Shown here: piece after piece, positions 32,004 to 38,087 of the stretch
Numbering within the stretch: position 1 is the stretch's first letter
How the letters are laid out: each line of letters starts with the position of its first letter
NCBI GenBank assembly: GCA_002084135.1
Contig: MUIB01000089.1
Location: forward strand, 1 to 38,087
Source: Spirochaeta sp. LUC14_002_19_P3
GTDB lineage: Bacteria; Spirochaetota; Spirochaetia; DSM-2461
Reading direction: 5' to 3'
Length of the DNA stretch: 38,087 nucleotides
The notes under the pieces: model-generated
What the model saw: the letters and a program-made list of their open reading frames with translations, nothing else
Database searches by the model: none
What the model was told of the DNA's origin: nothing
Translations under genes and position numbers: made by a program

Positions 32004-33992
32004 ATGGAAAAACTCAAAATGCACAGCCCTAACTTTGCAGAAGAGAATATTGCAAAGCTGGTAGCCCTTTTTCCGGGCTGCGTTACCGAATCGACCGATG
32101 AAGAAGGCAAGCCCAAACAGGCTATCGACTTTGATTTGCTGCGGCAGGAGCTGGCAAGTTCAATCGTGGAAGGGCCGCAGGAGCGTTACCACCTGAACTG
32201 GCCCGGCAAGCGGAAAGCTCTGCTTGCCGCCAATGCACCCATTGCCAAGACACTGCGCCCCTGCCGTGAGGAAAGTATGGATTTCGATACCACTGAAAAT
32301 CTTTTTATCGAAGGTGACAATCTCGATGCCCTGAAACTCCTGCAGGAAACCTACCTCGGCAAGGTGAAGATAATCTACATCGACCCGCCGTATAACACGG
32401 GGAAGGATTTTATTTATGCCGATAAATTTACAATGGAAAATGGACAATGGAAAATGGACAGTGGGGATTACGATAAAGAAGGTAACCGCCTCGTAGCCAA
32501 TACCGAATCCAATGGCCGCTTTCATTCAGACTGGCTGAGTATGATGTATTCGCGGTTAAAATTAGCCAGAAACCTCCTGAAGGATGATGGGGTTATTGTT
32601 ATTCACATTGATGAAAACGAGTATCCAAATCTTGAAAAAATACTCAGTGAGATTTTTGGTGAAGAAAACAATCTGGGAACAATTGTTTGGGATAAAAGAA
32701 ACCCAAAAGGAGAGGTTGCAGGTGTTGCACAGCAGCATGAGTTGCTTTCAATTTATAGCAAGAACAAAACCTTTTTTAAGGAGTTAAGCGAACTAAAAAG
32801 GCCCAAAGAAAATGCCCAACAGATACTGAAAAAGGCATCGGATTTGATTAGGCGATCAGAAGGTATCAATGAAACGATTAGAGAGGATTTTAGAAAATGG
32901 ATTTCGGCAAAAGATTTTAGCGGAGGCGAAAAAGCTTATAGTTTAATTGATGATGATGGCAAAGTGTATCAGTCGGTATCAATGGCAGCGCCTGATAAAC
33001 CTGAAACGCGATCACATAGACCGCTTATTCATCCTGTCACAAAAAATCCTTGTTCGGTTCCAGCAAAAGGCTGGCGTTTTCCTGATGAAACGATGGATAT
33101 ATTGTTAGAAAGAAAGGAAATTGTATTTGGTATTGATGACACTACCCAGCCTAGAAGGAAGTATTTGTTATCGGAAAATCTTTACGAGAATGTTCCATCA
33201 CTGCTTTATTTTGGTGGAAGCGATGATGCACTCGGGTTACCATTTGATAATCCAAAGCCTGTTTTGGTTGCCAAACAACTTCTCGAATCAGTTTGCAAGG
33301 CAAATGACATCATCCTCGACTTCTTCGCCGGCTCCGCCACAACCGCCCACGCCGTCATGCAACTCAACGCCGAAGACGGAGGCAAACGCAAATTCATCAT
33401 GGTTCAGCTCCCGGAAGCCTGTAATGAAAAAACCGAAGCCTTCAAGGCAGGCTACAAAACCATTGCCGAAATCAGCAAAGAACGAATCCGCCGCGCCGGG
33501 AAGAAAATCAAAGAAGAGCATGCCGCAAGGGCTCCCAATCTGGACACCGGCTTCCGTGTACTCAAAATCGACTCTTCCAATATGGCCGATGTGTATTACA
33601 CACCGGACGCCGTTAAACAAAACCAGCTCAAGCTACTCAGCAACAACATTAAAGACAACCGCAGCCCCGAAGACCTGCTTTTTCAGGTTCTGCTCGACTG
33701 GGGGGTTGATTTAACTTTGCCGATTTCTCGCGAAATCATCAAAGTTAAGAAGGATGAAGGCGGAAGGATGAAGGATGAAGAGTTTGAAGTGTTTTTTGTT
33801 GATGGAAATGCGCTTGTAGCTTGCTTCGAGAAGGATGGAAAGATCACCGAGGATTTCTGTAAAGAGCTCGCTGGAAGGCAGCCGCTGCGTGTTGTGTTCA
33901 GGGACTCCGGCTTCAAAAACGACAGCGTAAAAATTAACGTTGAGCAGATTTTTAAGCTCATGAGCCCGCACACGGATGTGAAGGCCATTTAG
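32004..33992 (+). CDS. Type III restriction-modification system, DNA-adenine methyltransferase (Mod)
   Basis: Methylates adenine in an asymmetric site and would form a complex with a Res subunit. The 662-aa protein has the beta-class order: the catalytic motif IYIDPPYNTGKDF near residue 130, then the target-recognition region, then the SAM-binding motif ILDFFAGSATTAHAVMQLN near residue 440. The part at about 32590-33300 (target recognition) is visibly AT-richer than both ends, as expected after recognition-domain exchange. Two simple-repeat segments sit in frame: a doubled 14-mer (32432-32459) and KKDEGGRMKDE (33748-33780). CAGGAGA lies 7-8 bp upstream of ATG. The partner res is only a fragment (36199), so this is probably an orphan or decaying methyltransferase. 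Confidence 0.93.
   Translation: MEKLKMHSPNFAEENIAKLVALFPGCVTESTDEEGKPKQAIDFDLLRQELASSIVEGPQERYHLNWPGKRKALLAANAPIAKTLRPCREESMDFDTTENLFIEGDNLDALKLLQETYLGKVKIIYIDPPYNTGKDFIYADKFTMENGQWKMDSGDYDKEGNRLVANTESNGRFHSDWLSMMYSRLKLARNLLKDDGVIVIHIDENEYPNLEKILSEIFGEENNLGTIVWDKRNPKGEVAGVAQQHELLSIYSKNKTFFKELSELKRPKENAQQILKKASDLIRRSEGINETIREDFRKWISAKDFSGGEKAYSLIDDDGKVYQSVSMAAPDKPETRSHRPLIHPVTKNPCSVPAKGWRFPDETMDILLERKEIVFGIDDTTQPRRKYLLSENLYENVPSLLYFGGSDDALGLPFDNPKPVLVAKQLLESVCKANDIILDFFAGSATTAHAVMQLNAEDGGKRKFIMVQLPEACNEKTEAFKAGYKTIAEISKERIRRAGKKIKEEHAARAPNLDTGFRVLKIDSSNMADVYYTPDAVKQNQLKLLSNNIKDNRSPEDLLFQVLLDWGVDLTLPISREIIKVKKDEGGRMKDEEFEVFFVDGNALVACFEKDGKITEDFCKELAGRQPLRVVFRDSGFKNDSVKINVEQIFKLMSPHTDVKAI
32432..32459 (+). 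repeat. 14-bp tandem duplication inside mod
   Basis: AATGGAAAATGGAC occurs twice in direct succession, with a partial third unit. The unit is not a multiple of three, so gain or loss of one copy would shift the reading frame of mod. Confidence 0.8.
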
Positions 33993-34004
33993 GAGGTGTG
34001 TAAT

Positions 34005-34868
34005 ATGCCAAAGAAAAAGACCATTCCAGTTGCTATCTGCTATGATTTTGATGGGACGCTTATACGCGGGAACATGCAGGAAAATAGCTTTATCCCCGAA
34101 TTGGGAGTGGAGAAGGATGATTTTTGGGATGAGGTTAAAAAGGAGAAAGAAAAGCATGATATGGACGAAGTCCTGGCATATATGAAATTAATGGTGCGCA
34201 AGGCAGGAGAAAAAAATCAGCCTTTTAACAAGCAAAGCCTTACAAAGCATGGGGAATTCGTCTCCTTGTTTCCGGGAGTAAAAGATTGGTTTGCCGCAAT
34301 TAACGAGTTCGGTGAGAAAATCGGTTTAGACCTTGAGCACTATGTTATTTCTTCAGGTATTGATGATATGATTAAGGGCTCGCCTATTGGGGGAGAATTT
34401 AAATGTATATTCGCATCTGGATTTGTTTATGATGCCAATGGCGTTCCTTCTTTTGCTGCACGATCCATAAACTATACAACAAAAACACAGTATCTGTTTC
34501 GCATTAATAAAGGGATACTGAATAGCTGGGACAGTAATGTCAACAAAGTGATGCCGGAGAACAAGCGCCCCCGACCTTTTTCACGAATGATTTATTTGGG
34601 GGATGGTGAAACAGATGTACCTACCATGAAAATGCTGAATTATCAGGGAGGCTATTCCATTGCCGTTTACCCTCCCCCAAAAGGGAAATATAGAACAAAA
34701 GAAGAAGCGGAAAAGAAGCAGTTGGCTGAAAATCTTCAAAAGGATAATCGTGCACAATTTGTTGCGGAGGCAGATTATTCAAAAGAGAAGAATCTTTTTA
34801 AACTTGTTTCTGCACTGCTGGAACGTATCGCAAACGAAGAAAATTTTGGGATGAACAGGAAAGCTTAA
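34005..34868 (+). CDS. HAD-family phosphatase in the Type III locus
   Basis: Haloacid-dehalogenase superfamily protein of 287 aa. ICYDFDGTLIRG holds the nucleophile Asp14 and acid Asp16. YVISSG is motif II, and IYLGDGETDVPTMKML is the Mg-binding motif IV. The insert between motif I and II (about 20-105) forms a helical cap. TTAGGAGG from the end of mod lies 9 bp before ATG 34005, only 12 bp after the mod stop, so the two are one transcript. The frame is also open from GTG 33996, without its own site. The substrate is unknown. HAD proteins of this type recur in mobile and defence loci, which is context rather than proof. Confidence 0.85.
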   Translation: MPKKKTIPVAICYDFDGTLIRGNMQENSFIPELGVEKDDFWDEVKKEKEKHDMDEVLAYMKLMVRKAGEKNQPFNKQSLTKHGEFVSLFPGVKDWFAAINEFGEKIGLDLEHYVISSGIDDMIKGSPIGGEFKCIFASGFVYDANGVPSFAARSINYTTKTQYLFRINKGILNSWDSNVNKVMPENKRPRPFSRMIYLGDGETDVPTMKMLNYQGGYSIAVYPPPKGKYRTKEEAEKKQLAENLQKDNRAQFVAEADYSKEKNLFKLVSALLERIANEENFGMNRKA

Positions 34869-34871
34869 CCG

Positions 34872-35429
34872 ATGAGTCATTCTGAAAATCACGAAATGGA
34901 ACCCTCCAAAGGACAGTTTTTGATTTATCAGGCTGAAGACGGCAAACTCAACCTTGATGTCCGGTTTGAAGATAAGTCCGTCTGACTCACTCAGTAGCTA
35001 ATGGCGGAGTTGTTTCAGACGACACAACTAAGTCAGCATGTATTAAATATTTATGAGGAAGAGGAATTGCTTCCAAAAGAAACTCACAAGAAATTCTTGT
35101 GAGTTCAAACGGAAGGACAGCGCAAAGCTAAGCGTCTGCTCGATTACTACAATCTGGATATGATTATTTCCGTTGGCTACCGGGTAAAAAGTCGTCTGGC
35201 AACCAGATTCAGGATATGGGCAACACAACAACTCGCCGAGTTTATTAAAAAAGGATTTCTACTTGATGATGAACGTCTGAAGAATCCGGATCAGCCCTTC
35301 GATTACTTTGAAGAGTTGGAGTGTCGCATTCAGGATATCCGAACATCAAATGAGAAACCCGCCGGAAGACCGGCGGGTAAGGAATTAAAAACGGAAAGAA
35401 AAGCTTTAAACACCCACGAGAAAAGCTGA
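34872..35429 (+). pseudogene. RhuM-family gene inactivated by three in-frame stops and a 3' truncation
   Basis: A single frame from ATG 34872 to TGA 35427-35429 matches RhuM (a Salmonella SPI-3-type protein family that is common in mobile loci). It reads LDVRFEDKSV, stop, LTQ, stop, LMAELFQTTQLSQHVLNIY, KKFL, stop, VQTEGQRKAKRLLDYYNLDM, then IISVGYRVKS and FRIWATQQLAEFIKKGF. The stops are TGA 34983 (where Trp is expected), TAG 34995 and TGA 35100. There is no frameshift. After QDIRTSN the frame enters repeat DNA (from 35348), so the C-terminal half of a normal RhuM is gone. It starts 3 bp after the HAD stop. Confidence 0.85.
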
Positions 35430-35510
35430 GCAATCCGAAAACATGGAAGACTATAAATCATAAAAATAAAAATGTCAATACTGGATTTCATTATTTTTAT
35501 GAAATATTTC
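35348..35510 (+). repeat. tandem duplication, unit 1 (conserved part)
   Basis: 163 bp that recur at 35607-35769 with a single mismatch (AAAGAAAAGC against AAGGAAAAGC). It begins with hairpin ACCCGCCGG/CCGGCGGGT. After it both copies continue with related but clearly diverged sequence (TGATAATCCG, CTATTCTCT), giving a 259-bp period. It supplies the false C-terminus of the RhuM pseudogene. Confidence 0.95.
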
Positions 35511-35606
35511 TGAACTCGCTATTTTTACCCTTCTTCGATTGCCGAACATCTGATAATCCGGCTATTCTCTCGGATACTCCTCTTGAAAATAGAACTTTTA
35601 TGCCCT

Positions 35607-35769
35607 AAATGAGAAACCCGCCGGAAGACCGGCGGGTAAGGAATTAAAAACGGAAGGAAAAGCTTTAAACACCCACGAGAAAAGCTGAGCAATCCGAAAA
35701 CATGGAAGACTATAAATCATAAAAATAAAAATGTCAATACTGGATTTCATTATTTTTATGAAATATTTC
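35607..35769 (+). repeat. tandem duplication, unit 2 (conserved part)
   Basis: Second copy of 35348-35510, in non-coding DNA. The diverged continuation runs to about 35860. Confidence 0.95.
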
Positions 35770-36004
35770 TAAATTTGACATTTCCACACTCCTTTGATTG
35801 TCCATCACTTGATAATCCGACTATTCTCTTGGATACCTCTTTATCGTTTTTTGGGGATTCCCCCCCTTCCTTGAAACAATAAAGGGGGGGCGGGCTTTCC
35901 GGGGGTACCGTCCGGCAAGCCGGACCGCCGACGAAGCCGCCGCCCCTACAATCCCTAACTCAGGATAAAAATAGTAAACCTACGGTTATCGAAACAATTA
36001 ATAG

Positions 36005-36163
36005 TATATTCCTGGCTGGGCAGGAGGGGAAAATGTTTGACCGTTGTTTGACTAGAAGCGACAATTTAGTGAATTACACGGACCTTAACCATTTACTCTA
36101 TAATGTTTTAAGTGTTTTGAATTTGTTTGACTGTTGTTTGACTGGAACAAGCTCAAAAAGCAT
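36005..36163 (+). repeat. direct repeat DR, copy 1 (with the 3' end of a lost gene)
   Basis: Matches 37870-38017 apart from a few substitutions and an 11-bp insertion (TTGTTTGACTG). Its first 35 bp translate as YIPGWAGGENV and stop, the C-terminus of the AlbA_2/HATPase gene that ends at 37905. A second copy of that gene or its tail therefore once lay here. Confidence 0.92.
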
Positions 36164-36198
36164 CCGTATCCATCCATGGTTAAAAAAGGAGACCCACC

Positions 36199-36417
36199 AT
36201 GAAACTCAAATTCAAGCAACAGCCCTACCAGACACAAGCCGTTGAATCGGTTGCAGACTGTTTTAAGGGCCAACCCAATGCAGCCGGTCTCAGCTACCGG
36301 ATTGCCCCTGGAGTAACAAAATCCGGTGCACAGGGATACACGCAGAAGAGACTGTTTGAAGAATCCGGCTTTAAAAGATATTATTCTCACTGTCACACAG
36401 ATGTGAAGGCCATTTAA
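36199..36417 (+). pseudogene. Type III restriction subunit (Res) N-terminal remnant fused to a Mod 3' end
   Basis: The first ~50 codons ([35 protein letters not shown]) match the start of Type III Res proteins, which are about 900-1000 aa with a DEAD-box helicase and an endonuclease domain. After EESGFK the frame jumps to CHTDVKAI and stop, which is the Mod C-terminus. The last 23 bases (36394-36416) match 33969-33991 with one mismatch. GGAG precedes the ATG at good spacing, so a 72-aa chimeric peptide could be made, but no helicase or nuclease part remains. Confidence 0.8.
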
Positions 36418-36429
36418 GGGGAAAGATAC

Positions 36430-37905
36430 ATGAACAATACCGACTATTTGAAAAGTTTAGTTCACGAGCTTTGTCGATTACCTCAAAAGGAGTGTGAATG
36501 GGTTGAATTTAAACATAATCATGCCAATGCGGATGAGATTGGGCAATACATCTCTGCTTTATCCAACTCGGCACTATTATCCGGTAAAGACAAAGCCTAT
36601 ATTGTTTGGGGAATTGACGACAAGGCACACTCCATTATTGGCACTGATTTCTCATTGGATAGAGCCAGGGTTGGCAATGAAGAATTAGAAAATTGGCTAT
36701 TACAACGATTGAATCCCAAGATAAATTTTAAGTTTGAGAGCATTGAGATCGATGACAAAAATGTAGTGATATTGCAAATCAACGCCGCCAGTAAGCACCC
36801 CTCATCTTTCACCAATGAAAAATATGTGCGCATCGGCTCTTACAAGAAAAAGTTAAAAGATTTTCCGGAAAAAGAGCGTGAACTTTGGCGCTTATTGGAT
36901 CAGGTTCCATTTGAGAATCAGTTATCTTTGGAGAGGATTAGCAAAGATGAGGTACTGGAACTGCTTGATTATTCATATTACTTTCATCTTGTAAAAATGC
37001 CAATCCCTGATGGACATCAGGTAATATTAGAAGCCCTAACTTCGGAAGATATTATTCAACGGGATGATTCTGGCCTCTACAATATCACCAACCTGGGAGC
37101 GATTCTTTTCGCTAAAGATTTAACGCATTTTCCTAATTTAAAAAGAAAAGCGGTTCGTGTTATTCAGTATAAAGGAAAAAACAAACTGGAAACTGTCAGG
37201 GAGCAACAAGGCACTAAAGGTTATGCACTGGGATTCAATGGACTGATTGACTATATCATGACTTTAATGCCAGCAGAAGAAAACTTGAGCTCACCTATTC
37301 GCAAAGAGACAACAATGTTTCCTAAACTGGCTGTTCGTGAATTAGTGGTTAATGCACTAATCCATCAGGACTTCTTTGAAGCAGGCAGTGGCGTGATGAT
37401 TGAGCTGTTTGCTAATCGCCTGGAAATTTCCAATCCCGGAGTGCCTCTTGTCAGTGTTGAACGTTTTTTGGATACACCGCCAAAATCCAGAAACGAAAAA
37501 CTGACTTCACTCTTACGCCGCTTGGGAATATGTGAAGAGCGCGGGTCTGGAATAGATAAAGTTATATTTGAGATAGAGATAAACCAATTGCCAGCACCAG
37601 TATTTGAAATACCAGAAAAATCGACTCGTGTTATCCTGTTTTCGCATCGTAAGTTGAAACACTTAACAAAACAAGAGCGGGTATGGGCTTGCTATTTTCA
37701 TGCTTCACTCAAGTATATTGAGCGTGAATATATGACAAACTCCAGTTTACGCGAACGCTTTGGTATTGAGGTTAAAAATGGAGCAATGGCCACTCGTATT
37801 ATTAATGATGCGCTAGAGAGTGGACTCATCCGTGTTTATGATGAAAGCGTTGGTGCCAAGGCTCGAAGATATATTCCTGGCTGGGCAGGAGGGGAAAATA
37901 TTTGA
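36430..37905 (+). CDS. AlbA_2/HATPase-type ATP-binding putative regulator
   Basis: 491 aa. The N-terminal AlbA_2 (Schlafen-like) domain is at about residues 15-140 (ECEWVEFKHNHANADEIGQ, YISALSNSALLSGKDKAYIVWGID, YVRIGSYKKKLKDFPEKE). A GHKL ATP-binding domain (HATPase_c_4 type) is at about 295-400 (LAVRELVVNALIHQDF, IELFANRLEISNPG, RRLGICEERGSGIDK). The C-terminus has a winged-helix look (NSSLRERFG). Such proteins are annotated as transcriptional regulators or RecG-like ATP-binding proteins and are frequent beside restriction-modification genes. GGGGAAAG precedes ATG. It follows the res/mod chimera by 12 bp and is flanked by direct repeats containing its own 3' end. Confidence 0.85.
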   Translation: MNNTDYLKSLVHELCRLPQKECEWVEFKHNHANADEIGQYISALSNSALLSGKDKAYIVWGIDDKAHSIIGTDFSLDRARVGNEELENWLLQRLNPKINFKFESIEIDDKNVVILQINAASKHPSSFTNEKYVRIGSYKKKLKDFPEKERELWRLLDQVPFENQLSLERISKDEVLELLDYSYYFHLVKMPIPDGHQVILEALTSEDIIQRDDSGLYNITNLGAILFAKDLTHFPNLKRKAVRVIQYKGKNKLETVREQQGTKGYALGFNGLIDYIMTLMPAEENLSSPIRKETTMFPKLAVRELVVNALIHQDFFEAGSGVMIELFANRLEISNPGVPLVSVERFLDTPPKSRNEKLTSLLRRLGICEERGSGIDKVIFEIEINQLPAPVFEIPEKSTRVILFSHRKLKHLTKQERVWACYFHASLKYIEREYMTNSSLRERFGIEVKNGAMATRIINDALESGLIRVYDESVGAKARRYIPGWAGGENI

Positions 37906-38017
37906 CCGTTGTTTGACTAGAAGCGACAATTCAGTGAATTACACGGACCTTAACCATTTATTCTATAATGTTTTAAGTTTTTTGAATTTGTTTGACTGGA
38001 ACAAGCTCAAAAAGCAT
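37870..38017 (+). repeat. direct repeat DR, copy 2
   Basis: Includes the last 12 codons of the AlbA_2/HATPase gene and about 110 bp after its stop. Offset from copy 1 is 1865 bp, so the unit spans the res/mod remnant plus this gene. No other feature was seen in the 180 bp after the gene apart from repeat R2. Confidence 0.92.
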
Positions 38018-38040
38018 CTGCGCCCATCCGTGTCCATCCG

Positions 38041-38080
38041 CCCGCCTGCCGAAGCCTCGGCGCAGGCAGGTGGTTCCAAC
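38041..38080. repeat. dispersed repeat R2, core copy 4
   Basis: GCCTGCCGAAGCCTCGGC, CGCAGGCAGGTGGTTCCAA at the right edge of the window, same orientation as 27552-27638. Preceded by CCATCCGTGTCCATCCG, a phrase also found beside copy 2. Confidence 0.85.
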
Positions 38081-38087
38081 CCGTTCA

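Larger units (their letters stand above)
35430..36198. other. non-coding region between the RhuM pseudogene and the res remnant
   Basis: Contains the rest of the tandem duplication (to about 35860), then a C-run/G-run hairpin (around 35860-35890). A perfect hairpin GTCCGGC/GCCGGAC (35910-35925) lies in GC-rich DNA. The first copy of the direct repeat that also follows the last gene is at 36005-36163. No gene was seen. Confidence 0.7.

Noticed and set aside
34983-35102. stop-codon recoding in the RhuM-like frame (TGA as Trp)
   Set aside because: Other genes in the window end at TGA (epimerase, aminotransferase, CPBP protein), and the frame also has a TAG and lacks its C-terminus, so decay is simpler.
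35160-35429. independent 89-aa gene starting at DMIISVGYRVKS
   Set aside because: It is the in-frame continuation of the RhuM pseudogene after its third stop, with a repeat-derived C-terminus.

Overview
The window is about 38 kb of a bacterial chromosome of moderate GC. The gene content points to an anaerobic, probably Gram-negative heterotroph: pyruvate phosphate dikinase, rubredoxin, a very large 2-hydroxyacyl-CoA dehydratase-type activase, a ferredoxin:thioredoxin reductase catalytic subunit and an LpxO/AspH-type hydroxylase. A spirochaete or another anaerobic lineage would fit, but the sequence alone does not settle this. No rRNA, tRNA or CRISPR array was found.

Layout. 1-527: intergenic DNA with a possible gene tail and dispersed repeats. 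528-6493: gltBD (glutamate synthase). 6621-9367: AspH/LpxO-like hydroxylase, then a CPBP membrane protein translationally coupled to an NAD-dependent epimerase. 9439-12105 (minus): ppdK. 12251-13847: shikimate kinase overlapping aroC. 13941-15415 (minus): rubredoxin and a dihydroorotate-dehydrogenase-like flavoprotein. 15505-18011: an aminotransferase behind a probable leader-peptide attenuator, then a quinone oxidoreductase-type dehydrogenase with its own promoter. 18228-25761: CoA-enzyme activase, valS and a small membrane-anchored protein. 25944-28723 (minus): an unknown helical protein, ssb and mannose-1-phosphate guanylyltransferase. 28813-29889: branched-chain aminotransferase. 29980-30980: a compact thiol-redox cluster (FTR catalytic subunit and glutaredoxin-like protein on minus, thioredoxin on plus). 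31011-31619 (minus): ThrH.

From about 32 kb the window becomes an accessory, decaying defence region. It holds an intact Type III methyltransferase (mod) of mosaic composition and a HAD-family phosphatase directly behind it. These are followed by a RhuM-family gene killed by three in-frame stops, a 259-bp tandem duplication, and a remnant of the Type III res gene fused to a duplicated mod 3' end. Last is an AlbA_2/HATPase regulator-like gene flanked by direct repeats that carry its own 3' end.

Two signals are not explained by ordinary annotation. (1) Upstream of the aminotransferase there is a promoter, an 18-codon leader ORF with four consecutive Ala codons, competing hairpins and an intrinsic terminator. 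This is the layout of a ribosome-mediated attenuator, probably sensing alanine. (2) A family of short elements about 32-168 bp long, bounded by terminal inverted repeats of the type GGGCACCTCTAAA, recurs seven times, and in most cases an end lies within a few bases of a stop codon. These look like MITEs or hairpin elements that also act at transcript ends.
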